64,000 nucleotides of DNA from Pelolinea submarina (GTDB taxonomy: Bacteria; Chloroflexota; Anaerolineae; Anaerolineales; Anaerolineaceae), in assembly GCF_003966975.1 (NCBI RefSeq), contig NZ_AP018437.1, forward strand, positions 868,001 through 932,000. The letters run 5' to 3'. The position numbers and the translations under genes were made by a program. Below are positions 52,029-61,656 of the stretch, piece after piece; position 1 is the stretch's first letter, and each line of letters opens with the position of its first letter. The notes under the pieces are model-generated. The model was not told the DNA's origin and did not search any database. It worked only from the letters and a program-made list of their open reading frames with translations.

Positions 52029-52314
52029 TTTAAAAGCTCGTAAAGACGATAACGATATCATCCAACCCCGTTCCATAATAAAAATAGACAATTTCTTCCC
52101 GGTAATTGGTTGACTGTATTTAAACGTCCACGCTCTATTTGTTGTTATTAATTAACGTTTGTTTTATCTCATCGTGGATGTCAGGGATGTGCTTACGACT
52201 GATTGTCTCTTGTCTTTCATTTAAGAAGGGAATAATATAAAACCTATATTAATTCTTGATAGGTATTGAGAGAGGTTTCCAGATAGGCTAGTCTGCAAAT
52301 AAGAAAGAGGTGAC

Positions 52315-53892
52315 ATGATCAAGAAATATTTATTGCCACTCGCATTGTTGATTGGGATTGTATGGGATGTGTTGTTCTGGAAAAAAGCACCCGGAATTTC
52401 CTTCCCGGTGTTCATTGTGATTTGCCTGGCCGGGGCATTTTTCCTGCTGCGGTCCGAAGGGATAATTCCGTCAAAGGCCAACTTCTTGCTTGTGGGTCTG
52501 ATTGTCCTGCTTGCGGTTTTTACCTTCATCCGCAAAGACCCGTTGACTAATATATTGAGCTATATGCTCACCCTGCTGTTCACAGCTATCCTGGCCGCTA
52601 CGTACCATAACAGCGCCTGGACCCACTACAATCTTTTTAAATACGTCCAGGAGGGTTTTACCGTTTTGGGCGGGCTGATCGTATTCCCCTGGAAATTTAT
52701 ATTCTTTGAATCGAAATCTTCCGGTGAGGTGAACCCGGCGCAGAAGAGAAGTGCCATCCTGCCGATCCTGCGGGGGTTACTGCTGGCTGTACCGGTGTTG
52801 CTTGTGTTCACTTTGCTGTTGTCCTCTGCGGATATGGTCTTTTCCCAGCGGGTGGAAGGCCTGCTGCAAAGTTTCAGGATTGAGAATATTGGCGAGTACT
52901 TTGGACAGGGCATCCTTGCGCTGCTGATCGCCTTCATGATGATTGGACTGGTCAAGGTTGCCGAGGTTTACGGTCAAAAAACAGAGACGTCTGACTTGGC
53001 CGTAAAACCATTCCTGGGGTTTACAGAAGGCGCAACCGTGTTGAGCGCGGTGATGGTCCTGTTCAGTGTGTTCGTCGCCATCCAGTTCCGCTATTTCTTC
53101 TCGGGCGAATTGAATATCAGCCAGGCTGGATTTACTTACGCCGAGTATGCCCGGCGCGGATTCGGCGAACTGATCTGGGTGGCCGTTTTCAGCCTGTTGA
53201 TGATCCAGGTGCTGCGGACGGCCCTGAAAATCGAAACGCCGAAACAACGCAAACTATTAACTGGGCTGATCGTCGGGTTGGTGGCTTTGACCCTGGTCAT
53301 CCTGGTTTCATCCTACCAGCGTTTGTCGCTGTACGAATCCGCCTACGGATTCTCACGCCTGCGCACTTACTCACACTTCTTCATCCTGTGGCTGGGGCTG
53401 CTGCTGGCGGGTACTGTAGTGCTGGAGATAATGAACCAACCGCGCGCTTTTGCCAACGCGGTGCTGGCGGCATCGCTGGGTTTTGTGCTCACCTTGAACC
53501 TGATCAATGTGGATGCTTTCATCGTGCGCCAGAACTTGAACCGGGCGGAACAGGGTATGGAATTGGACGCTCAGTATTTAACCACATTGAGCAGCGACGC
53601 AATTCCCGGAATGGCGGAGGAATTCAATAGTGAAGCATATCCGGCGGACATCCGCAGCGGGATTGGCGCGGCGCTGGCCTGTCAGAACGAGCGCCTGACG
53701 TCAGAGGCGCAGGATTCGTACCGCAATCGCTGGCCGTCCTTCAATTTAGCCGATTGGAAAGCCAGAAAGGTATTGGACGACAACCGGACTTCCATCAGCC
53801 AATACCAGATCCTTTCGGATGATTATGGCAACGCGATTGTGATGCTGGATGGCGAGGAATTTTACTGTCATTTGAACATTGGTTTTGATTAA
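52315..53892 (+). CDS. DUF4173 (DUF4153-like) multi-pass membrane protein
   Basis: 525 residues. About eleven helices in the first 420 residues are followed by a soluble C-terminal tail. The conserved patch YQRLSLYESAYGFSRLRTY near residue 330-350 is the hallmark by which I assign DUF4173. A GAAAGAGGTG site precedes the ATG. No enzymatic motif is evident. It stands alone between two terminators. Confidence 0.75.
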   Translation: MIKKYLLPLALLIGIVWDVLFWKKAPGISFPVFIVICLAGAFFLLRSEGIIPSKANFLLVGLIVLLAVFTFIRKDPLTNILSYMLTLLFTAILAATYHNSAWTHYNLFKYVQEGFTVLGGLIVFPWKFIFFESKSSGEVNPAQKRSAILPILRGLLLAVPVLLVFTLLLSSADMVFSQRVEGLLQSFRIENIGEYFGQGILALLIAFMMIGLVKVAEVYGQKTETSDLAVKPFLGFTEGATVLSAVMVLFSVFVAIQFRYFFSGELNISQAGFTYAEYARRGFGELIWVAVFSLLMIQVLRTALKIETPKQRKLLTGLIVGLVALTLVILVSSYQRLSLYESAYGFSRLRTYSHFFILWLGLLLAGTVVLEIMNQPRAFANAVLAASLGFVLTLNLINVDAFIVRQNLNRAEQGMELDAQYLTTLSSDAIPGMAEEFNSEAYPADIRSGIGAALACQNERLTSEAQDSYRNRWPSFNLADWKARKVLDDNRTSISQYQILSDDYGNAIVMLDGEEFYCHLNIGFD

Positions 53893-53919
53893 CAGAAAGA
53901 ATATATTGCTCAAGTAAAA

Positions 53920-53952
53920 ACATCTCCTGTCGATTGACAGGAGATGTTAATT
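53920..53952 (+). terminator. Terminator after DUF4173 protein
   Basis: ACATCTCCTGTC / GACAGGAGATGT, 12-bp perfect arms with a GATT loop, A-rich before and T-rich after. It also serves the convergent DeoR gene. Confidence 0.85.
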
Positions 53953-54013
53953 TATACAGATCTGAATTTATGAAAGGGTTTTCCCCAATCGTTGCGCGCC
54001 GAGGCGCAGATGG

Positions 54014-54772
54014 CTAATCAATGATCATTACTTCAGTTAATTCTTTAAGTTCGCGAATTATTTCCTTATCAGCTTTCGAATTGGTAATAATTAAATCAAC
54101 GCTACTGATAGGATTAATTTTCGCTTTGGTATTGCGACCAATCTTGCTAAAATCGGCTACGACAATGGATTTTTTGGCAATACTCATCATCGTGCGTTTT
54201 ACGCTCGCATCCAAAATATCGGGGACGCTAATACCGGTGGTCGGATGAACACCTTCAACGCCAATAAAAGCGATGTCTGCATGGAAGTCTTCAAGAAAGG
54301 CAATCGTCTGGGGCCCGACTGTATGTTGAACATTTTTTAGAAGCATGCCTCCGACTAAAAACAATTCTATTTGCGGGCATGGGGTTAACTCGAGGGCGAT
54401 GTTCAAGCCATTCGTAATTAGGGATATCCTTTTTTGCTTAAGATTCTTTACTATTTCCAGAGTAGTCGTTCCAGCATCGATTAATATGGTGGAGCCGTCT
54501 TTTACAAAATCGGCAGCTGCTTTTCCTATTTGCTCTTTTTCATTAGTGAATTGAGTGGATTTAGCAGAGACGGACATCTCAAAAAAAGCGGGGTCGTTCA
54601 ACATGGCGCCCCCATGAACCCTCTGAATAAATCCCTGCTTATCGAGTTCGTCCAAATCACGACGAATGGTCATTTCCGATACCGCAAAATAATCGCTTAG
54701 CTCTTCAACACTAGCGAAACCTTTTTCAACCAAGAACTCTTTTATTTTAAGTTGACGTTTGACTTGTAACAT
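54014..54772 (-). CDS. DeoR-family transcriptional regulator
   Basis: 252 residues. The N-terminal DeoR helix-turn-helix (RQLKIKEFLVEKGFASVEELSDYFAVSEMTIRRDLDELDKQGFIQRVHGGA) is textbook. The C-terminal sugar-phosphate-sensing domain includes STILIDAGTTTLEI and VVADFSKIGR. It is divergent from the mannose-family PTS operon and is its probable repressor, with a phosphosugar as the likely inducer. Confidence 0.95.
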   Translation of the reverse strand: MLQVKRQLKIKEFLVEKGFASVEELSDYFAVSEMTIRRDLDELDKQGFIQRVHGGAMLNDPAFFEMSVSAKSTQFTNEKEQIGKAAADFVKDGSTILIDAGTTTLEIVKNLKQKRISLITNGLNIALELTPCPQIELFLVGGMLLKNVQHTVGPQTIAFLEDFHADIAFIGVEGVHPTTGISVPDILDASVKRTMMSIAKKSIVVADFSKIGRNTKAKINPISSVDLIITNSKADKEIIRELKELTEVMIID

Positions 54773-54827
54773 TTATTTGCAACACCATCGTATGTAATAT
54801 TTTGTTTATTATATTGCAAAATTAGCA

Positions 54828-54906
54828 TTGACATTATCATTTTACGGTGATATATTAACAAAATATAACAAAAATAATCAACAAAAAGCACATAATATAA
54901 CAATAA
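54828..54906 (+). promoter_or_regulatory. Promoter and repeat-rich operator region of the mannose-family PTS operon
   Basis: TTGACA (54828-54833), a 17-bp spacer and TATATT (54851-54856). Immediately downstream, AAATATAACAAAA and CATAATATAACAATAA repeat the core TATAACA, with further AACAAAA copies. Direct TATAACA-like repeats just after the start site are a plausible DeoR operator. Confidence 0.6.
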
Positions 54907-54987
54907 ACCACATTGATAAGAGGAGGTAAATATCGAACCATTTCGTGATTTTTATAGAAGTTATCAATCTAATTAAGGAGAAAAATT

Positions 54988-55734
54988 ATGTCTAATATTC
55001 TTTCCGCACTATTATTAGCCCTTTGGGCATATTTGTGTATGACTGATATGTTGGGAACGTCGTTCTTCATGGGATTTCGCCCCCTAATCGCTGCTTTTGG
55101 CGCCGGTTTAATTGTTGGAGACGTACAAACCGGCCTTATGATTGGCGGCACCCTGGAATTGATGGCCTTAGGTGTTTATAACTATGGCGGCGCTTCAATT
55201 CCCGATTTTACAGTTGGTGCTATCCTCGGAACATTTTTTGGAAAAGGCGGAAATTATGAAGTGGGTATTGCTCTCGCAATTCCTGCGGCATTGCTGCTGA
55301 CCCAAATGGATGTTATAGCCGGCATGATAAACAACGTTTTTGTCCATAAAGCGGACAAATTTGCTGAGGCGGGGGACGTCAAAGGTTTTGACCGTATGAT
55401 GTACTTATTCAGTCATGTCCCCTATGGTTTGTCACGCGGATTGCCTGTATTTGCCGCAGTTGCCCTTGGGGAACCGGCGGTGAAGCTTGTGGGAACGTTC
55501 TTCGATACATACCCGTGGATTAGCAATGGAATCAACACCGCCGGCGGCATTTTACCGGCGCTTGGATTTGCCATGCTGTTAAAAATAATGCCAGTTGGAA
55601 AGTTCCCGGCTTTCCTGATTCTCGGTTTCGTCTTGTATGCGTTTATGAATGTTCCATTAGTTGGACTTGCCCTCTCCGCGGTTGCAGTGTCCTTGATTTA
55701 CCAATATACAAAAAATCAGAAGATGGAGGCTTAA
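54988..55734 (+). CDS. PTS mannose/fructose/sorbose-family EIIC
   Basis: 248 residues with about seven helices. FRPLIAAFGAGLIVGDVQTGLMIGGTLELMALG is the signature of EII-C of the mannose (Man) family. It forms the membrane channel with EIID. TAAGGAG precedes the ATG. Substrate specificity is addressed at the operon level: neighbouring NagA and SIS proteins point to an amino sugar. Confidence 0.92.
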   Translation: MSNILSALLLALWAYLCMTDMLGTSFFMGFRPLIAAFGAGLIVGDVQTGLMIGGTLELMALGVYNYGGASIPDFTVGAILGTFFGKGGNYEVGIALAIPAALLLTQMDVIAGMINNVFVHKADKFAEAGDVKGFDRMMYLFSHVPYGLSRGLPVFAAVALGEPAVKLVGTFFDTYPWISNGINTAGGILPALGFAMLLKIMPVGKFPAFLILGFVLYAFMNVPLVGLALSAVAVSLIYQYTKNQKMEA

Positions 55735-55735
55735 G

Positions 55736-56566
55736 ATGACTGACAAAAGTGTAAAGATCGAAAAAGCCGACCTTATGAAGTCGTTTTGGCGTTTCATCCT
55801 GGCATTCCAATTTGGATGGAATTATGAGCGTATGCAATCTGTTGGCTATTGTTTTGCCATGCTGCCCATTCTTAAGAAAACTCATCCGGATCCAGATGAT
55901 TTTAAAGAAGCGTTTATTGCAAACCTGAACTTTTTTAACACGAATCCGGTCGTCGGCGCTCCTTTGATTCTGGGTGCCCATATCGCCCTGGAAGAAGCCG
56001 GGGCATCTATTGATACGACTGAAGGTTTCAAGGTAGGCCTGATGGGCCCCATGGCAGGCATCGGTGATACCGTAGTGTGGGCACTTTATAATAGCATTAT
56101 CTTCAGTATTGGCTCAATCATGGCCCTGAGCGGTAATGTTTTTGGACCCATTCTGGTAATCCTGTTGGTGTTTTTCCCTTACATGGCTGTTCGGTACTGG
56201 CAATTTATGTGGGCTTATGAGCAAGGCGCAAATTTGCTTTCTTCATTGGGAAGCGGTGCATTTGCGAAAATTACAGAATTTGCCACCATTGTAGGCCTCA
56301 TCGTGGTTGGTGGTTTTGCACCCTCGATCGTGTCTCTTTCTACCCCAATTCAGTTCTCAAAGGAAATTGAGATTGGCGGCGAGGTTGTAACCCAAGTTGT
56401 TGAAATCCAGGCACAATTGGACGCTATCATGCCATATTTACTTCCAATGCTGATCACTTTCCTGGCATATTGGCTGCTTAAGAAGAAGAATTGGAATCCA
56501 ATTCAGGTTATCTACTTGCTAATTGCGATTGGATTTATTGGCGGAGCCGTCGGTATTTTTGCATAA
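55736..56566 (+). CDS. PTS mannose/fructose/sorbose-family EIID
   Basis: 276 residues. The N-terminal part with FQFGWNYERMQSVGYCFAMLPIL and NPVVGAPLILGAHIALEEAG, and the loop VGLMGPMAGIGDTVVW, are typical of EIID. It starts one base after the EIIC stop, so the two are translationally coupled and act as one permease complex. Confidence 0.93.
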   Translation: MTDKSVKIEKADLMKSFWRFILAFQFGWNYERMQSVGYCFAMLPILKKTHPDPDDFKEAFIANLNFFNTNPVVGAPLILGAHIALEEAGASIDTTEGFKVGLMGPMAGIGDTVVWALYNSIIFSIGSIMALSGNVFGPILVILLVFFPYMAVRYWQFMWAYEQGANLLSSLGSGAFAKITEFATIVGLIVVGGFAPSIVSLSTPIQFSKEIEIGGEVVTQVVEIQAQLDAIMPYLLPMLITFLAYWLLKKKNWNPIQVIYLLIAIGFIGGAVGIFA

Positions 56567-56588
56567 AGAAATCTAAGCTTACGAGAAG

Positions 56589-56625
56589 AAGCAGGGATGA
56601 TATTTTCTAATCTCCCTGCTTTCTG
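56589..56625 (+). terminator. Hairpin after EIID
   Basis: AAGCAGGGA / TCCCTGCTT with a 15-base loop and a short T tract. It is probably a partial terminator or processing site that lowers expression of the downstream IIA and IIB genes. Confidence 0.5.
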
Positions 56626-56751
56626 ATTGAATTGATCAGGCACTCTTAAATTTGAATGGTTCCGGCTGTCTTTATTTTTGGACCAGGGTTTCAGTTTGAT
56701 GATTAATAATGAATTATTTATTTTTTGAAAATTTGCTGCAAAGGTGAATCA

Positions 56752-57159
56752 ATGGTTGGAATTATTATTATTTCTCATGGCAGATTTGCATCAGGACTTT
56801 TAGATGCGGTTTCCATGATAACTGGAGAACAAAAACAGATTCAAGCCATAGCATTCAATGAATCTCAATCTCCCGAAGATTTGAAAAAGAACGTTGAAGA
56901 TTCACTCTCTTTAATTGATATGGGAGAGGGAGTCCTGATTTTTACCGATTTATTTGGCGCAACGCCCTTTAATGTTGCGATGCGTATTTACATGGAATCA
57001 AACAGAAAAATAGAAGTGATTGCGGGAGTCAACTTACCCATAGTTCTTGAGGCTGTACTTTGCAGAGAGAAGGAAGATTTGGGATCAATTTACAAATACG
57101 TGCTGGATGTTGGTGTGGATAGCATTAAGACTATTCCAAAGGAAATTCGAAAAAAGTAA
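56752..57159 (+). CDS. PTS mannose/fructose/sorbose-family EIIA
   Basis: 135 residues from the ATG at 56752, which has AAAGGTGA upstream. The active-site histidine is His9 in IIIISHGRFASGLL. The middle LIFTDLFGATPFNVA is the conserved dimer motif of the fold. Receives phosphate from HPr for the following IIB. Confidence 0.93.
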   Translation: MVGIIIISHGRFASGLLDAVSMITGEQKQIQAIAFNESQSPEDLKKNVEDSLSLIDMGEGVLIFTDLFGATPFNVAMRIYMESNRKIEVIAGVNLPIVLEAVLCREKEDLGSIYKYVLDVGVDSIKTIPKEIRKK

Positions 57160-57187
57160 TGAATAATGAGGAATGAGGAGACGGACA

Positions 57188-57685
57188 ATGACTGTAACAC
57201 ACGTTCGCATGGATAACCGATTAATTCACGGGCAGGTTTTAGTGTCCTGGAAGTCGCACATTGAAATAGACCATTTGATTGTTACAAATGATAAAGTCGC
57301 AAGTGATCCTCTTCAGATCACTCTGTTAAAAGCTATAACGCCCATTGGAGCAAAGATATCCGTATTCTCTATAGAGGATTGTGTGGCCTATTGTAAAAGC
57401 AAAGAGGCAGAAAACGAAAAAATCTTTATCATCGCCAAGCTGCCTGAAGACGGCTTTGCGTTAGTCGAAAAAGGGTTGGATATGGAAATGCTGAACCTGG
57501 GCAATCAAGCTTTTGTAAGGGGCGCGAAAAAATTATCCAACACGGTTTACATGACAGAATCAGGGGTTAAATCCTTAAGGAAATTACATGAGAAGGGTAT
57601 CCGAATTACCTGTCGAATGATGCCAACAGACCCGGACACAGATTATTGGCCGATTATTGAAGAAACGTTTCCGGAGTGGATTTAA
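57188..57685 (+). CDS. PTS mannose/fructose/sorbose-family EIIB
   Basis: 165 residues from the ATG at 57188 (GAGGAGAC upstream). The phosphorylated histidine is His14 in MDNRLIHGQVLVSW. The remainder follows the EIIB fold with NLGNQAFVRGAKKLSNTVY. It completes a full IIA-IIB-IIC-IID system, each as a separate gene. Confidence 0.93.
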   Translation: MTVTHVRMDNRLIHGQVLVSWKSHIEIDHLIVTNDKVASDPLQITLLKAITPIGAKISVFSIEDCVAYCKSKEAENEKIFIIAKLPEDGFALVEKGLDMEMLNLGNQAFVRGAKKLSNTVYMTESGVKSLRKLHEKGIRITCRMMPTDPDTDYWPIIEETFPEWI

Positions 57686-57759
57686 TCAACCTTCTAATGA
57701 GTATGTGAATCTATTAAATATTTTATTTAATTTCAAAAATTAGAATAGGAAATACCAAA

Positions 57760-58938
57760 ATGCCAAAGCCAATATATATAGAAGCAAAAAGAATAATCAC
57801 TCCAAATGAATCTTTAGATAATTCCTGTGTCCTGGTGAATGAGAACGGAATCATCGATTACGTGGGCCGTAAAGAAGAGGTACCAAATAATCAATTTGAA
57901 AAATTAATCGTACCCGACCTATGGTTATCTCCGGGGTTGATTGACCTTCATAATCATGGTGGGAACGGAATTTCACTCGGAGAAGGTGACGATCCTGCTG
58001 AAGACCTTCGGGCACATTCGAAATGGTTGATTGAAACCGGTGTTACCGGATTTTTGGCGTCAATCTCAGCACCTACCAAACAGATAACCGCAGAAATTAT
58101 TAAGAAACTTATCCCTGTATTTGAGGAACCAGCGCAGGGTGCAAGGCCCTTAGGATTACATCTTGAAGGCATGTTTATTAGCCATGAAAAGATAGGAGCC
58201 TTTGTTCCCGAATGGTTGAGATTGCCCGATTTAGAAGAAGCACGCGAGTGCATAAATTATGCAAAAGGATGGATAAAACAGGTCACAATGGCTCCCGAGC
58301 TTCCGAATGCAATGGAAGTTGCGCGAGAGTTTAAGAACGCAGGTGCGACAATTGCAATGGGACATTCCAATTGCGAATATGAATTAGCGAAAAAAGCATT
58401 GTCAGGTGATTTCACGCATGTCACTCATATGTTCAATGCTTTGTCTGGATTTAACCATCGTGCACCCGGTGCAGTGGGGGCAATCCTAACCTCTGAAAAA
58501 GTCACCGCCGAGCTTATTGCGGATGGAGTCCATATTCATCCCGCTGCAATGAAGCTTCTCCTGAAATGTCTGGGTAAAGATCGCATTGTATTGATAACCG
58601 ATGCAATCAAGGGCGCAGGATTACCAGATGGGATTTATGAAGAATTTGGCTTGCGTATTTGTGTTAAGAATGGAAAAGCTACCGACGAAGGGGGCGGTTT
58701 GGCAGGTAGTGTAGCGATGCTTAATAAGTGCGTAAAAAACATGCATGAACTCACAGGAGCAAGTGTTCAGGATGCGATTTGCATGGCAACTCAAAATCCC
58801 GCAAAGGTTATTGGATATGACAATAAAATCGGGTCGATTTCAGCAGGCAAGGCTGCGGATCTGATTTTGTTTGATGAATCCTTTAATGTAAGGCTCACGA
58901 TGGTAGGTGGAGAGATTCTATTCAATAATCTTGAATAA
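57760..58938 (+). CDS. nagA: N-acetylglucosamine-6-phosphate deacetylase
   Basis: Removes the acetyl group from GlcNAc-6-phosphate (or a related N-acetyl-hexosamine-6-phosphate) to give the amino sugar phosphate. Metal and substrate motifs are visible: IDLHNHGGNG, the glutamate in LGLHLEGMFIS, GHSNCEYE, THMFNALSGFNHRAPGAVG and the catalytic aspartate in ITDAIKGAGLPDG. Length 392 residues. AATAGGAAAT precedes the ATG. Its place after a mannose-family PTS fits an N-acetyl sugar substrate. Confidence 0.93.
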   Translation: MPKPIYIEAKRIITPNESLDNSCVLVNENGIIDYVGRKEEVPNNQFEKLIVPDLWLSPGLIDLHNHGGNGISLGEGDDPAEDLRAHSKWLIETGVTGFLASISAPTKQITAEIIKKLIPVFEEPAQGARPLGLHLEGMFISHEKIGAFVPEWLRLPDLEEARECINYAKGWIKQVTMAPELPNAMEVAREFKNAGATIAMGHSNCEYELAKKALSGDFTHVTHMFNALSGFNHRAPGAVGAILTSEKVTAELIADGVHIHPAAMKLLLKCLGKDRIVLITDAIKGAGLPDGIYEEFGLRICVKNGKATDEGGGLAGSVAMLNKCVKNMHELTGASVQDAICMATQNPAKVIGYDNKIGSISAGKAADLILFDESFNVRLTMVGGEILFNNLE

Positions 58939-59036
58939 TTCTTGAGGTTTTACTTGTTAGGTCTTTGTGAACAGATAAGCGTTTACAAAGATTTACGAAT
59001 CACTCCTTTAGCAGAATCAATAGATTGGATATCATC

Positions 59037-60122
59037 ATGCGATTTAAAATGATCGACTACATTTACGAAAATCCCGATGTTGTGAGAAAGACACTTCATG
59101 AAAATGAAAGAGATGTCAGGGCATTGCAGCGAATATTAAAGGAAAAAGAAATTAAAAAGGTTGTTATTAATGGGCTGGGAAGTTCATTTACTGCCGCTGC
59201 CATAGCCGAACCTCTTCTTCATATTCATAGTCAGTACAATACGCTAATCATTGACTCTGAAGAATTTATTTATTACGAGGATTCATGGATTGACGAGAAA
59301 ACCGCAGTCATTTCTGTATCACGTTCGGGAGAACGCGGGGCAGCGATTGAAGCTATGCACAAATCGAAAACAAAAGGTGCATTCACTATTGCCATAACAG
59401 GCGTTGAAAATAGTTTATTGGCGCAATCTGCGGAAATAATATTAAGGACCCATGAAGGCTCAGAGATCGCATTCCCAAAAACTAAAAGCGTATCCACTTG
59501 TTCGGCGATGATCATGCGACTCGGATTGGCTTTTGCGAAAGTTGAAGATCAGAAAGCTGAAAAAAGAATTGATATTTTAGAATCAATCGATACACAAATT
59601 TCAGAAACCATTAATATCGCAGATAAACAAATTCTTAAAATTCTTCCAAAGATCCATGAATTTACTCAGATATTTACTGTTGGAACCTGCAGCAATCATG
59701 GTGTAGCGCTTGAAGCGGCGATAAAATTGCAGGAAGCCAGTCTTACTGTGACAAGAGGTGAGAATACAGCAGCATTATGGGTTGGTCCGGTTAGTGCAAT
59801 CACCGATAAGACTTTGGTAGTAATCCTGATTATGAAAGAGGACCTTAATCTCTCCATTGATCTTTTAAAAATGGTCAAAGATTTTGGCGGGACAAGTATC
59901 GCCATTTGCCCTAAAACCATCGATGTGAGCGATTATTCTGACTATGTTATAAACGTTAGCGATTTCACTGACCCTTATCTTGCGGGATTAGTGTACTTGC
60001 CTGTTATCCAATTATTGACATACTACCTGACTATAGAAAAGGGATTAAACCCGGATAAACCCAGAGCAACTGAAAGGCTTCTCACATCGCTACTTCCAGT
60101 CGGAAGAGAAGAACCAGGATAG
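59037..60122 (+). CDS. SIS-domain sugar-phosphate deaminase/isomerase (AgaS/NagB-II-like)
   Basis: 361 residues from the ATG at 59037 (an upstream TTG or an ATG at 59049 are alternatives). Two SIS domains as in the isomerase half of GlmS: the first with VINGLGSSFTAAAIAEP and VISVSRSGERGAAIEA, the second with FTVGTCSNHGVALEAAIKLQEAS. No N-terminal glutaminase is present. With NagA directly upstream the likely reaction is deamination of the hexosamine phosphate to fructose-6-phosphate (or tagatose-6-phosphate) and ammonia. That role is inference. Confidence 0.85.
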   Translation: MRFKMIDYIYENPDVVRKTLHENERDVRALQRILKEKEIKKVVINGLGSSFTAAAIAEPLLHIHSQYNTLIIDSEEFIYYEDSWIDEKTAVISVSRSGERGAAIEAMHKSKTKGAFTIAITGVENSLLAQSAEIILRTHEGSEIAFPKTKSVSTCSAMIMRLGLAFAKVEDQKAEKRIDILESIDTQISETINIADKQILKILPKIHEFTQIFTVGTCSNHGVALEAAIKLQEASLTVTRGENTAALWVGPVSAITDKTLVVILIMKEDLNLSIDLLKMVKDFGGTSIAICPKTIDVSDYSDYVINVSDFTDPYLAGLVYLPVIQLLTYYLTIEKGLNPDKPRATERLLTSLLPVGREEPG

Positions 60123-60234
60123 TTTTTTTGATCAAATTTTATATTTAGCAATTCATGGATGAAGCACACATAATATTTTTCTGTGGCAATTTATAATCTT
60201 TCCAGGGTTGCTTTCCATCTTCCCACGTATGACA

Positions 60235-60266
60235 AAACACCTCTCGTTTTTTCCGAGAGGTGTTTA
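60235..60266 (+). terminator. Bidirectional terminator
   Basis: AAACACCTCTCG / CGAGAGGTGTTT stem with a TTTTTTC loop, between the convergent SIS-domain gene and deoD. Confidence 0.88.
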
Positions 60267-60318
60267 TATTCTTTTCCTGATAAATATGTTCCGTCCATAA
60301 ATGGACTGATTTTTCCGA

Positions 60319-61053
60319 TCAGTCGACCAATTTGGCGGCAGTTTCCAGAGCCAGGACCATCATGGCGTCGAAGGCGTTCTGGCGCGCTTCGGCGGTGAGG
60401 TTCTTTTCGTGGTCGTACTTGCTGTCCGAGACGGTCAGCAGGCAGGCGCCATTCTTGTTGGTGGCTTTGGCATTGGCGAACAGCGCGAAAGCTTCCATTT
60501 CCGCGGCGATGATGCCGTTTTCTTTTTCCAGTTTTTCCCAGTCGTCACGCACAGAAGAGTAGAAGACGTTGCCGGAGGCAATATTGCCTTCATGCATCTT
60601 GATGTTGTTCTCTTTGGCCACCTCGCGGATGGTGTCGGCGACCATCTGGCTGCCTTCGATCAGTTTGTCATCATAGCCGTGGGCTTCCTTGGCGAAGGTC
60701 TCGGTGGAGAATGCTTTGTCGGCCAGGACGATATCCATGACTTTAATGTCGGGGCGGGAGGCGCCACAGGAACCGATACGGATGATGGTATCCACGTCGT
60801 AGAATTTGAACAGTTCGTAGGAGTAAATGCCGATGGAGCCGAAACCCATGCCCGAACCCATCACGCTGACGCGTTTACCTTTGTAGGTACCGGTGAAACC
60901 GAGCATACCGCGGACCTGGTTGAACTGCTTGACGTCTTTCAGATAGGTTTCCGCGATTTTCTTGGCGCGCAGCGGGTCGCCGGGCATCAGGACGACTTTG
61001 GCAATTTCGTCTTTCGATGTAGCTTCAATATGGGGGGTGGGGATATCGGACAT
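60319..61053 (-). CDS. deoD: Purine-nucleoside phosphorylase, DeoD type
   Basis: Phosphorolytic cleavage of purine nucleosides to base and (deoxy)ribose-1-phosphate. 244 residues from the ATG at 61053, which has AAAGAGGAA upstream (the frame is open 25 codons earlier without a site). VVLMPGDPLRAKKIAETYL, VRGMLGFTGTYKGK, SVMGSGMGFGSIGIYSYEL and IRIGSCG identify the hexameric DeoD family. The late VSDSKYDHEKNLTAEARQ fits the catalytic aspartate region. Confidence 0.96.
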   Translation of the reverse strand: MSDIPTPHIEATSKDEIAKVVLMPGDPLRAKKIAETYLKDVKQFNQVRGMLGFTGTYKGKRVSVMGSGMGFGSIGIYSYELFKFYDVDTIIRIGSCGASRPDIKVMDIVLADKAFSTETFAKEAHGYDDKLIEGSQMVADTIREVAKENNIKMHEGNIASGNVFYSSVRDDWEKLEKENGIIAAEMEAFALFANAKATNKNGACLLTVSDSKYDHEKNLTAEARQNAFDAMMVLALETAAKLVD

Positions 61054-61191
61054 ATTCTTTTCCTCTTTATAAATAAATTTTTCAGACAGTAAACCTAATG
61101 GAGAACATATATTATCACAAGTCGACATGAAAGGAATCGCGGGAGGAGCAAGTTAATAGAATTAAGATATTTGTCATTCATATAAACAAAT

Positions 61192-61228
61192 CCGGCCCCG
61201 AGCTGCACAGGGCAGCCAATAGGGCCGG
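61192..61228 (-). terminator. Probable terminator (minus strand)
   Basis: CCGGCCC / GGGCCGG outer arms with an inner GCTGC / GCAGC hairpin. On the minus strand it is followed by ATTTGTTTATA. It lies after the small membrane protein gene. Confidence 0.6.
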
Positions 61229-61270
61229 TAAATATTAAACCGGATCAGAAAATACGAGGAGCGGTTGGGA

Positions 61271-61492
61271 TTACAATCCCAGAGATTTCAGGGCTGCATA
61301 GACCAGGAAGGCAGGCCATACTAAACCCTTCAGAAAGCCTAACACGCCCAGCCAGAATGTCCCTGCGGTACCGATGAAGTAAACCCATGCGCCAATCAAA
61401 CCTAGACCGTATACGGCTTCTGAAGTATGGCCGCGATGAATAATCTTGGTTTTTCCACAATCATTTTCAACTGTTCTGTTTTCACTGTCCAT
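61271..61492 (-). CDS. Small membrane protein (73 aa)
   Basis: The ATG at 61492 follows AAAGGAGAAAAG. A polar N-terminus of about 25 residues with one His pair is followed by two hydrophobic helices (AVYGLGLIGAWVYFIGTAGTF and LGVLGFLKGLVWPAFLVYAAL). No family is recognised. A stand-alone gene with its own probable terminator. Confidence 0.7.
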   Translation of the reverse strand: MDSENRTVENDCGKTKIIHRGHTSEAVYGLGLIGAWVYFIGTAGTFWLGVLGFLKGLVWPAFLVYAALKSLGL

Positions 61493-61656
61493 CTTTTCTC
61501 CTTTATCTAACTCTTGTTGACATTTATATATACGGATTTTTCATCAAAAAAGTTGTAGAAAAGATTTCAAAGTTCCGCGAATCCTTCATGATGCGGATAG
61601 AGAAGGGCAGCTATTATATTGCTGTATTTAAAAGGAAGGTGGTTTTTATATAGGAT

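Noticed and set aside
60409..61092. Plus-strand frame of 227 codons opposite deoD
   Set aside because: Antisense shadow of a well-defined enzyme gene.
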